Shown piece after piece: positions 42,439-53,082 of a stretch of 64,000 bases of DNA. The stretch lies in NCBI GenBank assembly GCA_001939145.1, contig LSRX01000771.1, positions 154,607 through 218,606 of the forward strand, in the 5' to 3' direction. Origin of the DNA: Symbiodinium microadriaticum (lineage: Eukaryota > Sar > Dinophyceae > Suessiales > Symbiodiniaceae). The notes under the pieces were generated by a model, which was not told the DNA's origin, did no database searches, and worked only from the letters and a program-made list of their open reading frames with translations. Position numbers and translations under genes: made by a program. Each line of letters begins with the position of its first letter. Position 1 is the stretch's first letter.

Positions 42439-43164
42439 TCACTGGACGAGCACCCGCAAGTCCCGGGTCTCTCGCTCTGTCTGTCTCATGCGAGTATACA
42501 GTATACTGTGTGCAACCCCACGAGCACCACCTCGCCAGAAACCAAACCATCGCTGCCACCGCCAGAGCCAGCAAACATAGCTCGAAGCCCGACCTCCGCC
42601 AGGCAACGGCTCGGAGCTTAGACAAGCACGCATGTCTTTCAGATGCTGCACAGCAGAAGGCCTGCCGTCGTGCTGAGTACACTGAACCTGAAGCAGCAAA
42701 TAACAAGGCAAAGGTGAAAGGTGCACGACCGAGCCAGTCGCAGGGTTCGGTCCACACTTAACGTATGCCACGTGACAGTAAACCAACACTATGTATGAAG
42801 GATGCTGTTTTGGACTTTTCCCAAGGGCAGGAGCCGCCTGAATTTGCTGTGATAGAAGATTGGTCTCTGCTGCATCATCCACACTCCTCTTCATTGACAT
42901 CTGTCATCTTTTCAACATGTTACACATGCTGGTTGACCGATGCGCGGCACAAGGGCAGTGCTGGGACTTCGATGAACTCAAGCAGAGACGACTGCAGCTT
43001 GCGAAGATTGACACAAGTCCGTGTCGGAGTTCCTTCCAGACGTTGGTCCACCCACCCTCCCGCTTCTTTGCATTCCATTGTGCATGACGTCGCAGCCAAA
43101 CTTCCAAGCTGATCCATCTGCCCTTTGCACTACCAGCAGCATCACATACTCCCAGCATGTGCAT
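42439..43164 (-). CDS. Unrecognised exon candidates
   Basis: Minus-strand frames contain ISLEVWLRRHAQWNAKKREG to TNVWKELRHGLVSIFASC (43105-42990), an alternative VNLRKLQSSLLEFIEVPALP (about 43030-42940), and MSMKRSVDDAAETNLLSQQI starting at 42900. Only one of the first two can be right. No family is recognisable. Confidence 0.3.
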
Positions 43165-43283
43165 CGGTGATTATGTGATGCTTGGCAGACAGACTCGACC
43201 TGAATCGTGGTTGGCCCCTCCTTGCTCCTGCCACCTTTCGGCCTCCTCTCCGGGACTCGCATCTTCCCCCGGGCCTCGAAAAA

Positions 43284-43737
43284 TTATTGTTGTCTTCTTT
43301 CTGAGGGCCGAGAGCTGGACACACGGATTCGAAAGCGAAGCTGGCAATCACGTTTTCGCACAACAAGTGTCCGTCTGCCACCTTCGTCGGCTCCACCCGA
43401 ACTCGACAGTTGCTTGCCTGTCAAGTCCAGGACAAATGGCCCTTCCGGCGCTGGAGAGACCAAAGCCCTCCTGACTCGTCGCGGGGGACCAGACCAGAAG
43501 CTGAACCTCTGCACGGACGTCGCGCTGCGTCGCTGAGACTGGAGACTGCCTTGCCTCCTCGGAGACTCCTGACTCGACGGCAGCGTGCCACATGAGACGC
43601 AAGTCTACGAATGGCCTCAGAGGCTGCTGCCCCAAGAATGTTTGAAGCTGCTCGTGGTCCTCAGGCTCTGGCCCCTTGTGAGATGGACGGACCTGAAGCC
43701 ACGCACTTGCCGAGATGCAGCGGGTCACCAGGCCCAC
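43284..43737 (-). CDS. Unrecognised exon candidate
   Basis: Minus-strand EPEDHEQLQTFLGQQPLRPF to LRLMWHAAVESGVSEEARQS and SATQRDVRAEVQLLVWSP is open for about 129 codons and protein-like. A second frame (PEGPFVLDLTGKQLSSSGGA) is also plausible downstream. Function unknown. Confidence 0.35.
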
Positions 43738-43839
43738 CAGGCCTCCACAGAGACGTTTCCCAGCGAGCTATGGATCTGGGCCAGGTCTGCCTTAAGGCGA
43801 ATGGCGATGTCGCCAACAATAGACATTCAAGCAGAGAGA

Positions 43840-44400
43840 GGCAGAGGGAGAACTGAGGGAGAGGGAGAGGGAGAGACTCAGAGGATCGGCCTGAATCGAA
43901 TGGCCTCCGGTCCACACGACGACCTGAAGTGAAAGTTTGAATTTTCTTTCTGACTGAGAATGTACGGACTCGAGGCAGCGCTTGTTTTCATGACCTCCAC
44001 TGGGCACTACTCGAGAGCCACGGGTGCAAGCATCATGCGAGCACTGATGCCCTTACCCACGATGCTTAACTGCAGGGCTCCGGGTAAATTCCTAGACTGG
44101 CAGCGAGGTTGCGCAATTCTTCTGACCTCGCGACCTGCTGAAATGTCAGAAACAAGCCGAACCACCACATGTTTCCAGAGACAGTTTTGGGACGGTATGA
44201 CCTCGGGTGGTGCAAGTCAAGCTGAGCAATGAGCTGTGGCTTCTGGCTGGGAAGTTCTCAAAGTCGCACACACCTCGCCAGGCGTTGAGCCCACTGAAAA
44301 CCAACTCCAACTCATTTCACAGCGTTGCAAACCAAGCTGTAACAAATCACGATAGAGGGTCCTCTCCGCTTGCGAGCAGTTGGCTCTCCTCAGAAGGTGC
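43840..44400. other. GA-rich tract; no gene recognised
   Basis: A GGGAGA/GAGAGG purine tract at about 43835-43880 on the plus strand; the rest holds no convincing frame. Confidence 0.4.
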
Positions 44401-44429
44401 AGCTCACTGACACAGCACATGGGGTTCAA

Positions 44430-45757
44430 TCAAGAACCAGGAATTTGCCATGAACTTGCACGGACTATCCCTTCGAAGATACGCGCAAGGTCACAGAATG
44501 TCACGGAACGGCTGTCTGCTGCTCGCCTGGATGATCCGGAACTGCGGTGCGAAGGGCCACTCGAGAACAATACCTGGATCAACGCTGCTTCGAGCACTGA
44601 AGCACAAAGCTTGCATAGCTGCACCTCCGCCAATACTACCGGGTAGAGAGGCTTCAAGGCCGAGGCGACTTGGAGACAGCCTGTTCCAGCTCCGGCCACC
44701 ACTTCAAAAGGCCGGACACTTTTCAAGCAAATCAGAAATGCACCCAGTCTCTGCATGCATGAGCGAAAGCCTCTGCAAGGCTGTCACAGAAGGCTCCCTT
44801 GCTGTCAGCACGCAGGCATCCCCACTGGCCTGCGGTCAAGTATGTTTCAGCTGCAGGTCATCACGATTAAGCCACGAAGGAAACCTATGCAAACAGACAG
44901 GCGTTTCAACAAGTCCTTGAAGTTGAAGAACTCCAGCATTGCTGCCTGAGGCTTGCAGGCTGCACGCTGGCTTGGCTGTCTTTCCGAGTCCAGTTGAAGC
45001 CTCGGTGGGGTTGCACTGGAGGTGGAAGTTCTGCAAAAGGAATGGGTCGGACCTCAAACAGCACAGCATCCGCCGAGCTTAAAGCAGCCTTTTGCGCCTC
45101 GCAAGGCGAGGCCCTGGCAAGAACTCTTCCGCTTCCGAACCACCCTGCAGGGTTGCCGCAGGGCCGCTCTGAGCTTCGACTCTTAGAGGCTCTGAGACTC
45201 ACCATCTCCTGATGTCTATAAAAGCGATGCAAAACAACTTTAAAACAACTACTGATGGTATACGGACTGACAGCATGCATTACGCTGGCCTCGCGAAACG
45301 CACGGAACTTGGCTTGCATCGGCGCTGAGTTCGCCTCCGACACGATGCACAAGAATGGAAAGTGAGCACTCGGTGGGCAAAGGTGTGCGTCACAGGTACT
45401 AGTATACAACTTATATAACACAGCCATGGAAATCAGATCAAGTTGCAAAGACGAAGTATAGGAAAGTCGAAGGAGTGTTACCTTAATCGCCAACTCCTTA
45501 TGCATGAAGCTACACCTCGCGGTTGACATGCCCAGCCTCATTTGAGAAAATCTTCCTTGCAACCAATGCTGGCGATGGCCCGCCCTGACTACAACTCGTT
45601 TCAAACAGCTCGGAAAATCCCACCGACATCTGCAGCACACTGCAGAAGGATGCATAAGCGATTCGAGATTTACGTCTGCCTCCGGAGCAGCGCGCACCAC
45701 GAGCTGCCTAGCATGGGCAACTGTGACCTGGCAAAGGCGCATCCATCCAAAAGCCAT
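44430..45757 (-). CDS. Unrecognised exon candidates
   Basis: The minus strand has ASVLEAALIQVLFSSGPSHR and VTFCDLARIFEGIVRASSWQ (44650-44435), and a long open frame of about 283 codons (45757-44906). Of that long frame only part (KAALSSADAVLFEVRPIPFA, about 45100-45030) reads like protein. A short stretch in another frame, GTWLLDGCAFARSQLPMLGS (about 45760-45705), may follow the exon at 45821-45939. No domain recognised. Confidence 0.3.
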
Positions 45758-45820
45758 GTTCCAGACAACTGCAACTCGTCTTCTGCTTCAGGGGACTTGA
45801 TGCCATGATACGCCATGCAC

Positions 45821-45939
45821 GCAAATTGACAAACGGATCCCATCATATCCCATCTGTAGCGCTTTTGAGTTGGCAGTTAGCTTGGCAGCCTGGATGTCGG
45901 CCGTGACAATGCCGTCGCAGTATCGCAGCGTCGCAACTC
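45821..45939 (-). CDS. Well-bounded internal exon, unknown gene
   Basis: A T-rich acceptor (GCTTTTTTCAG) precedes a 119-nt stretch reading VATLRYCDGIVTADIQAAKL then TANSKALQMGYDGIRLSIC, closed by a GT donor (GTGCATGG). Both borders and composition support a true exon with a split first codon. The sequence looks like part of a compact enzyme domain, but I cannot name the family. Confidence 0.5.
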
Positions 45940-46377
45940 CTGAAAAAAGCACCGCACATGCACAGCATGCAAACTGCCTGCAAGCACGGCAGCACAAAGG
46001 ACAACGCCTGGCTCGAGCGCCAGCGCCGTGACTCTGGGTCCCTCTACTTTGACAATGCGCGGCTGAAGAGAGTGCCACCCTGCTGTCGCATCCGGCGTGG
46101 ACCTGAGGACCAGACGTTGGGCAGCTCACGCCGTATATGCCACTGCGGGTATTTCATGGACTTTCGATGAGGAAGCTGCAGGTGGCCGCAGGTCGAATCC
46201 TCTCCGCAACAGCCACGGCAGTGCGACTTGACCTGCACTGCTCACTTCGCCCTCGTGGCTGAATGCATGGCTGCGTCAGGCCCCAACGCAACAGCCACCG
46301 CAACGCGATGAGCTTGCTGGCTCCTCCGGGAGAGGTGAGGAAGGGAAGAATGTGAAGGCATGTGAGGGGCATTAAGA

Positions 46378-46510
46378 ACCGGATCCCACAGGGCACGAAT
46401 CGGATCGCACGGCCCGTTGCGAATCGGATCGAGCGTGCTGCGAATCGGATAGCAGGCCGCATAACGTGAAATCGCATCGCGAGAGGGATGGAATCGGATC
46501 ACACCAAATC
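46378..46510 (+). repeat. Inverted flanking repeat, left arm
   Basis: Contains several copies of GCGAATCGGATC. The block ACAGGGCACGAATCGGATC at 46388-46406 matches the reverse complement of 47195-47213 with one mismatch. Confidence 0.65.
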
Positions 46511-46581
46511 CCCAAATCAGATCAGACATATATGACATATCAATCAGGGGTTTAACGTTCGCGCTCCCATTTTGTCAGGCT

Positions 46582-46940
46582 TCGGGTTTAGGGGGTTCTG
46601 GCCTGGAGGTTTGGTTTCGGGTTCAAGGCATTCGGCTTGAGGTTTCGCGCTTAGGGATTCTGGCGGCTTCAGGGTTTGGTTTAGGGTTCAGGCTCGGGGT
46701 TTGGGGTCCAGGTTTCACGGTTTTTCTTTTTAAGCACCTTTTTCCACCAGCAATCCAGCAGAATCCACTCGAAAGAAACCGTTTAGGGTTCAAGGACCCT
46801 TTGGGGGTTTGGGGTTTAGGGTGGCTTGGGGGTGCTGATACGCTTTCGGGTTTCGGCCTCAGGGTTTAGGGTTGCTTGCGGGCTTTGGGTCTAGGGTCGG
46901 CTTTAGATTAATGCCCCTAAATTCAACCCTAAACCCTGAA
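46582..46940 (+). repeat. Degenerate TTTAGGG telomere-like tract with orientation switch
   Basis: From 46582 to about 46915 the plus strand is G-rich with at least five GGTTTAGGG-type units and many variants (GGGTTTGG, GGTTTCGG, GGTTCAGG). At 46925-46937 it switches to the C-rich orientation, CAACCCTAAACCCTG. TTTAGGG is the telomere repeat reported in dinoflagellates. Lengths and spacing are irregular. Confidence 0.6.
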
Positions 46941-47189
46941 CGCTGAGCGAGTGCCTGGGCCCGCCCCGCCCCGCCAAGCTGATCCCTCAGTGAGGTACTA
47001 AGCTGGCAAGCTGGGGACACTGGCTCAGACACGCGGCATGAGGGGTGGGGGTGGTCGAACGGACACGGATCCACGCAGAGCACCGGCAGCGAGACTAAAG
47101 GGAAAATCACTTACAGCTGATGCCCTTGTGGCTGCAAATACTCAAGACACCTGTGCAGGTGATCTAATTCTGAATGATTCCGGGGCTTC

Positions 47190-47310
47190 TGCGTGATCCG
47201 ATACGTGCCCTGTCTGATCCGATTCGCAGGGCAGCCCGATCTGATCCGCGCGCTTCGCATGGCTGCTTCGCGTGATCGGAGCATATCGGATCCGGCTCGC
47301 AGCTCTCTGC
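47190..47310 (-). repeat. Inverted flanking repeat, right arm
   Basis: Contains GATCCGATTCGC-type units, the reverse complement of the left arm's GCGAATCGGATC. The two arms face each other across the telomere-like tract. Confidence 0.65.
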
Positions 47311-48180
47311 TGATTCGTGGTACCTCTGATTCCTGTGACTTCCGTCGCATTGGCATTGCTTTGCTTGGGACTCACACCTCTGCAATGGCGCGGACGCCCC
47401 AACCAAAGTCCAACAGCCGCAACCTGGCAGGACTTCAGCTGATGCAACTGCGTGGGCTGACAAAGTCTGGGAGCCCGGCGACTCGTCCGGTTGAACGTCC
47501 TGTTCCAAGAACGATTCTCAAAGGGACTCAAAGGGTCTCAAGGTCCCTGTCCCCTTCCGGCAACCTGCTATCGCTGCATGCATTCAGCTTGCCATGCTCA
47601 AGTTTCGCAAGTGACTGCTATGAAATGGCGTTGCGAGGAAGGTCCTGGTAGGTCCACAGAACCTCTGCAAGGTCCCTCAAGCCAAGCTCTGCGCTGCGTC
47701 CGGCCACCTCCGAGCAGACGCAAAGCTGTTGACAAGCGAAAGATCGCAGCTTCGCAAGCTCTGCCCAGGTTCAGCTTTCCATCTCTTTACCGTCTTATCG
47801 GCCCCAAGTTTGGGGCCCGACAGCCGACTTGCTGAACTGGACTAGTGACGCATGTGGAGAAGCAGCTTCTAGATGCGCGATCCTTACAGTATCCTATATT
47901 ATCTGTGTCTATGTTGCAACGGTGACACCCATCCCATCTACTATCAGCTCTGGCGATGGATAAGACTTTGCCTCAGCAAGTTCACGAGCAGAGACCTGGG
48001 AGTGAACAGCGCAAGGTGCTGCAGCCTCCCTTTACACATGCCGGCTACCTGCAGATCGACTTCTGCTCCAAGTAGTAGTTCTCCTTGTTCCTCTCGTATA
48101 CGCAAGTGCTGCTTCAAGATCAGATACTTCGTGCTGCCGGACCTTGCACTTTCCATTGTCAAGTCACTGCACCGGTCCTG
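47310..48180. other. No gene recognised
   Basis: Long plus-strand frames (47193-47651 and from 47873) have no recognisable domain. I see no supported exon. Confidence 0.35.
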
Positions 48181-48182
48181 CT

Positions 48183-49160
48183 TCACGGACCATCGCGCAC
48201 GGACCATGCGAACCTCGCATGAGCAAGCGCTCGTCTCGCAGACTCCGTCGCACTCTCCTCTTTTCTGTCGCCTGCAGCGCTCCATGGCCAGGGCTCGAAA
48301 GGCCGCCTGGCCCCAAGGAAATGGGGGGGGGGTCGTCGCGTTGGCTTGGAGCTTTGGGCTTTTTGGCCTGACAAGACCGCCGCAACCTCCGCTGCGAGGC
48401 TCTCAGCAGCCTCCTCAAGGGACCTGCCCGCAGACAGACGCTCGACTCCTAGCAGTCCTAGCATGCCCGCAACTACATGCATGCCTCGGAAGACGGATGC
48501 AGATGCATGGATACTGCGTCGTACAGGCAAGACTTTGCAGTGGCCTAGATCCGAGCTGGGCAAGTCGCAGAGAGAAAGCCTTAATAGACATGGCAGGAAA
48601 ACCAAACAATTCAAAAGCAGCATTTCGAGTCTGGTCCGCGGCGCAGCGGCGCAGCCGTGGTGTCGCGAGTCCGAGCCGGGGGCCAAAGGCGGTCGACCGG
48701 CGCTCGCTTTGCCTCCCGCGAGACGGCGATCTCTTTCACCTCCTAGGGTCCAAGACAGCACTGGTACCGAGCCGAGCCTGAGAAGAGCTCTTCTGCATCT
48801 AAGTTCAGCCGTGAGCCAGGCCTCGGGGAGGCTTCTCAACCTCTTTGCCGCGGACAGGAGGCTGGGTTCTCGCAGTGGGACTCTGGCTGTAGTAGAAGCT
48901 GCCCTTGGCCAACCAGCGCCCCTCGAACCACACAGATTTCCGCCACGTCCGAAGGCAACCGCCTGCACATCTCGCACATGCCCATACCTATACATGTGCT
49001 GTCTCCAACCTCCCGTCCGGCATCCGGACCGCCGCGCTGAGGAGTGTGCATCCCTGAAAATAACAAATCGGGGCAGTCGCCTCAAACTCGTCAAGATCGG
49101 ACCTCGCTCAGTGGTCGCAGGTACAAAGATGTCCCTCTCGAAGAGCGATGAACCTGTCAC
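48183..49160 (-). CDS. Unrecognised exon candidates
   Basis: An open minus-strand stretch of about 325 codons in GC-rich DNA. The helical piece GVERLSAGRSLEEAAESLAA then EVAAVLSGQKAQSSKP (about 48465-48330) is the most protein-like. A neighbouring frame gives CRRLPSDVAEICVVRGALVG (about 48985). Plus-strand frames of equal length also exist here, so openness alone is weak evidence. These may be downstream exons of the gene with the exon at 49176-49385. Confidence 0.3.
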   Translation of the reverse strand: MTGSSLFERDIFVPATTERGPILTSLRRLPRFVIFRDAHSSARRSGCRTGGWRQHMYRYGHVRDVQAVAFGRGGNLCGSRGAGWPRAASTTARVPLREPSLLSAAKRLRSLPEAWLTAELRCRRALLRLGSVPVLSWTLGGERDRRLAGGKASAGRPPLAPGSDSRHHGCAAAPRTRLEMLLLNCLVFLPCLLRLSLCDLPSSDLGHCKVLPVRRSIHASASVFRGMHVVAGMLGLLGVERLSAGRSLEEAAESLAAEVAAVLSGQKAQSSKPTRRPPPHFLGARRPFEPWPWSAAGDRKEESATESARRALAHARFAWSVRDGP

Positions 49161-49175
49161 AACTTTGTCAGTTGC

Positions 49176-49385
49176 TCATCTGGTTTCCATGCCCCAGGCA
49201 CGAACCTCTGCCATCAATGCTGCATGACTGGAGAAGACGTCCACCTCTCCAGGTGCAAGCTTGAAAAAGTCTTCGAGTGATCGTGTGACCCGAAGACCCT
49301 GCACCTGGAAGTTGCTTGGAAGCGCCATAGTCTGCCCATTAGCCTGAGCGATGTGGCTCACTGAAGACAGGCAGGCACCAGGCAA
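49176..49385 (-). CDS. Exon of unknown gene
   Basis: The minus strand reads IAQANGQTMALPSNFQVQGL then RVTRSLEDFFKLAPGEVDVF and SSHAALMAE, followed by a GT donor (GTTCGTGC). It is compact and clearly protein-like. The first Met that looks usable is in MALPSNFQVQG. It lies about 140 bp downstream of the QCR6 stop, in the same direction. Function unknown. Confidence 0.45.
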   Translation of the reverse strand: MPGACLSSVSHIAQANGQTMALPSNFQVQGLRVTRSLEDFFKLAPGEVDVFSSHAALMAEVRAWGMETR

Positions 49386-49525
49386 TGTAGCCTTGCTTTG
49401 GCATAGGCTTTTCTTTTCTGCGCATGACCAACATCGTCATCTTACTCTTCTTTGATTGGGTCCATCTGCAATGCTCCTTCGTCGTCTCTGCAGCCTGGCA
49501 CCCTAAAAATCGGCAGAGTCTCATC

Positions 49526-49861
49526 TCACTTCACGTGGTGAAATATCTCATGCGCGATGCAGTGGTCCTGCATGCAGTTTTCGACATCACTGCCAGTTTC
49601 ATAACTTCATGATGAACTTCATGTTTTAGTACATCCAACACCTGAAATAGGCAAATTTCCTATTGTGCAATTTGCTCGGGTGGTCCAGTCCTGGCACATG
49701 GTCAGCTCTTCAAACTGCCCTTTGCAGTCGCCTTTGCCATCGGTGCGCATCGAGATGCGTTGCACACAGGCGTTGTACTCCTGGAGCCAGTCTGAACAGC
49801 TTGAGAGGCAACGAGGTTTGATCTCGTCCAACGGGTCCTCCACGAAGGTAGAAGTGAGCAT
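49526..49861 (-). CDS. QCR6: Complex III hinge protein, QCR6/UQCRH-like, two exons
   Basis: Exon 1 (49861-49691, 57 codons) begins MLTSTFVEDPLDEIKPRC. Exon 2 (49567-49526) supplies DHCIAHEIFHHVK and a TGA stop, for a 70-residue protein. Six cysteines (18, 22, 32, 46, 56, 60), the CVQRIS and CKGQFEEL stretches and the final CIAHEIF...K match the cytochrome bc1 hinge protein; length is like the plant form (about 69 residues). In that family, helices paired by disulfides sit on the intermembrane-space side near cytochrome c1 and aid electron transfer to cytochrome c. The 123-bp intron (49568-49690) is GA...AG, with CAGGAC at both exon borders. No presequence is expected. The start is the only Met at the right distance. 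Confidence 0.8.
49568..49690 (-). other. Intron of QCR6, GA...AG with border repeat
   Basis: On the minus strand exon 1 ends TGCCAG, the intron begins GACTGG and ends ATGCAG, and exon 2 begins GACCAC. The hexamer CAGGAC thus occurs at both junctions, so the cut could fall at several positions within it with the same product. Donors GA and GC beside GT, and repeated AGG at borders, are known in dinoflagellate introns. The protein match fixes the join. Confidence 0.65.
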
Positions 49862-49869
49862 GCACGAAC

Positions 49870-51340
49870 AAGTCCAAGAGACAAAAACAACGGCTTGCAG
49901 TCCTTGTGCTCCTCCCCAGGCTTCAAGTGAGGCGCATGATACTTGGGAAAGTGCAAGAAGAACTGCGGACTGTAGGAGAAGCTCATGGCGCAGGGAGCAC
50001 AGCTACTTCAGCTACCGGGCGCAGCTACTCGAGCGCAGCCTGCTCGCAGCGAGTGGTACCAGCTGTCTGGAGAGCCGGAGAAGCACAACATGGCACAACG
50101 ATCTGCGGCACTTCGGGGCACCCTGAATGAGGCCAATTCAGCACACACACCCCTGTCAACCGCAGACGCCTCGAACGTGTCTGGAGGCTTGCATAGCTTC
50201 TAGGCATCCGGCATTGACGAGATAAAGCGGGCACAAGGCACTGGATCCAAGCGGCAGCCTCGAGAAAAAAGAATGTCAGTGGCACTGTTCCATCGGACTC
50301 AGAATAGATTTCTCGCTCCGAGTCTTGTGCCTGGACGGGACAGAGTCGATTCTCGCTGCAAACGCCTGCGTTGCGGCAAAAGCCACACCGGCAGTAAAGT
50401 CAGCGGCCGGCATACAACTGTTGATCCTGACTCTGGCTCTTGGAGCCTTATCTTTCTTCTTGCGATCGAGACTTAAGATCGCGGCGGTGGTTCAGCTTCT
50501 CTCTTCCGTGCCAAATTTGCTCGAGCATGTCTGATTCGGACAGAGCTTTCTTGCATCGCTTACTGGTGGACAGGCAAGGTCCTTTACGGCTTTGTGGCTG
50601 AGGCTATGCTGCGCCGCCTGCTGCGATTGGTCGCGGGGATGGACTTACTAAGCTACAGTTGCCCTTGCTCAAGCGATAGGCTTGCTTTTGATTTTGACTG
50701 ACAATCATTATGTGTGCAACTGTTGAGACCTGCCTGAGCTTGTCAGACGACAACGCAAGTCACGCTACTCTCAATCGACCTGCCTTGCGCACGAAGACCT
50801 GACAAAAATGCACCAGCTAGCAGAGCGCTGCGGAGTGCTGAGGCACAGACTGAGATTTGCATTGCGGGAACGAGCTGCGAGTCAACGGCCTGACGACGCA
50901 CTTGGAGACATGATGCGCGTCGCCGATGGCGTCACCGCGTCTGCTGCGAGTACCGGTCCCCCCGCAGCCTGCACTCGAAGGCTCGAGTCTCCCAGTTCCG
51001 ATCCGGTCTCAAGCTCAACCTGGGCAAAGGAGGAGAGCAACAGCACACACCACCCGCCTCTTTAAGCATTGCACGTTGCTCCAAATGCTCCAAGATTGAC
51101 TCTGTTTGTAGTTTCTCATGGGCGAGCAATGGCAAGCGTGCAAGACTTTCTGTATGCCCGCAGAACTTGAGAGCAGGGCGGACGAAAGCTAGGGACAAGG
51201 AGTTGAAATGCCGAGGAACAAGAAGGCAGAGAGACGTTAATATTATATTCGGCGTCAGGGCGGCAGACGGCGTGCCAACCCTGCAGTAGAAATTACCAAG
51301 CATGCTGCAATACACGCTCAACTCGCAGGGGGCCTTCGGG
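49870..51340. other. No gene recognised
   Basis: Open frames on both strands are short and lack protein character. No repeat or RNA gene seen. Confidence 0.35.
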
Positions 51341-51341
51341 A

Positions 51342-51480
51342 GGGGGGGGGGGGNNNNNNNNNNNNNNNNNNNNNNNNNNNNNNNNNNNNNNNNNNNNNNN
51401 NNNNNNNNNNNNNNNNNNNNNNNNNNNNNNNNNNNNNNNNNNNNNNNNNNNNNNNNNNNNNNNNNNNGGCCACCCCCCCC
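51342..51480. other. Assembly gap between G and C homopolymers
   Basis: A run of 114 N (51354-51467) follows a 12-G run and precedes GGCCA and an 8-C run. The two open frames drawn across the gap are artefacts. Confidence 0.95.
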
Positions 51481-51560
51481 GTGCGACCCTAAAAGTCCTT
51501 GATTTATCAGACAAAAGGGCCTCGCCGGGCTGATTTCTCACCAACAAAGAGGTTGTAAAC

Positions 51561-51600
51561 AAGAACTCCCGCAAGCTCCAAGGAGCTAGCTTTCGTGATA
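51561..51600 (+). repeat. Dispersed repeat, copy 2
   Basis: GAACTCCCGCAAGCT to GCTAGCTTTCGTGATA, matching 30080-30119, again downstream of a C-rich run. Confidence 0.5.
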
Positions 51601-51944
51601 AGCATGCATCACTGAAAAGCGTGAGGCACTATGAAGCCACCTGTACCTTTCCGACTCGCATGGCCTGCCACAAGCGACAAAGAACAAAGAGAGCTGAGAC
51701 TGATCGAGAGAGAAAGCATTTTGAATCACAAACAATGCAGAGACGAAGAGAAAGGGAAAGGAAAAGAAACTGTACTGTATGATGTGTCACTTCACAGCCG
51801 GGAATCACCAGTGTATCAGTGTATCTTTGTTCTGCTGCCCAAGAAGACCAGGTTCCCAGGCCAACATGCTCTAATGATTACCGTAGCTCGCATGAAGATG
51901 TTCCTTAGGCATCCTTAGGAATGCCTTCAAGATCTGTCAAGGGG

Positions 51945-51966
51945 ATCCGGGATGGATGGATGGATG
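51945..51966 (+). repeat. (GGAT)n short microsatellite
   Basis: About four to five GGAT units. Confidence 0.7.
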
Positions 51967-51989
51967 GGGCGCCGCCTGCTTAGCCAGGC

Positions 51990-52210
51990 TCATCTAGCAC
52001 CAGTTCTACAAGATGCATCGCAGAGAAGGCGGGCATTCGCGAAGATGCAATAAGGAGTTCCCGTGATTAGGGCATCGGATTGTCGGCTTTGCGCTCTCAA
52101 GGCTGTGGCTACGTCTCCCGTTTCCAGCAACTGGATAGTCCGCCCGACGACGTCCACCTGAAATCTAAGACAGTTCAAGCCCTTTCTGTCTTTCAATCTT
52201 TCGGCCTGGA
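51990..52210 (-). CDS. Candidate terminal exon
   Basis: The minus strand reads LKDRKGLNCLRFQVDVVGRT then IQLLETGDVATALRAQSRQS and DALITGTPYCIFANARLL, ending in a stop at 51990. It is strongly protein-like and could be the last exon of the gene running from 56.2 kb. Family unknown. Confidence 0.4.
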
Positions 52211-52407
52211 GATGGGACCGTGGGAGGTTGAATGCCAAAGGAAGCCGTGCATGCGAAGGCACCTCACGAGAAGCAGGATACCCACACTTTGCAAAGGGAG
52301 CACCGCACCAGCAGGGAAGAAGCATCCACGGCAGCGGCACACACACCTGCCACATTGCGGCGCAACCGATAAGGCTCAGAGCGAACTCTGAAGCCAGAGC
52401 AATCAAT

Positions 52408-53080
52408 CTACGAAAACTCGCAAGAGGCTCGGGAGGTCGCTATGCCCTCAGTCTTGAAGCTTAGACCCTTATGGGAATCAGGTGTGGCAAAGCCTGTGAC
52501 AGGAGTCAAGAGCTGCAACGGCTGCACCACAGGAACCAGGCGCTTCGCCTTGGAATCGAGCTCGTGCTTCATTCTGCAGGAGGGCTTTGCACTTTCCGTA
52601 TTTCGACAAAAGCTGAGTGAAGCGACTTGCAGGTGCAGCTGCTCGTATCCTGAACCCAGAGGGCAGTCAATCTGCACCGCCACCTCCACCTACAGCTACA
52701 GTAGAATCTTGGAATGATGTGACAACGTGCGAAGACCATGGGAAAGGACGCCTCCTCTCCGGCCAAAGTCACAGAAGCTGGTGCCGTGCGGACGTCAACG
52801 GCCAGCGCCTCAGCTGAAGGGCATACGGAGATTTGGAGAGGGAGGCGGAGGCTCATGGGCTGCGACCGCTTGGGCCCTTGCCCCAAAGCCGACGGGCTCC
52901 AGCACCACGGAGCTGTCCGAGCTCCAACGGAAGCGGCAGCGAACACCAAACGCGGCCCCAGCGCCGGCGGTGTCCGGGGCGAGGCTCAGGCCTTCCACGG
53001 CCGTGCGCTGTGCCACCACGGCAGCAGCCTCTCTCCGCGAAGTGCAGCGTAGCACAAAATTGCGAAAGCAAAAGGGCAAT
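52408..53080 (-). CDS. Candidate exons
   Basis: TSRREAAAVVAQRTAVEGLS to GVRCRFRWSSDSSVVLEPVG and PPPPSPNLRMPF (53045-52815), then CPLGSGYEQLHLQVASLSFC and MKHELDSKAKRLVPVVQPLQ (about 52665-52520), are protein-like in different minus-strand frames, consistent with successive exons. No domain recognised. Confidence 0.4.
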
Positions 53081-53082
53081 TT

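Noticed and set aside
41670..42761. 363-codon plus-strand open frame
   Set aside because: Leu/Cys/Gly-rich low complexity in GC-rich repeat DNA; both strands are open and no motif is seen.
51293..51574. ORFs across the run of N
   Set aside because: They exist only because N was read through.
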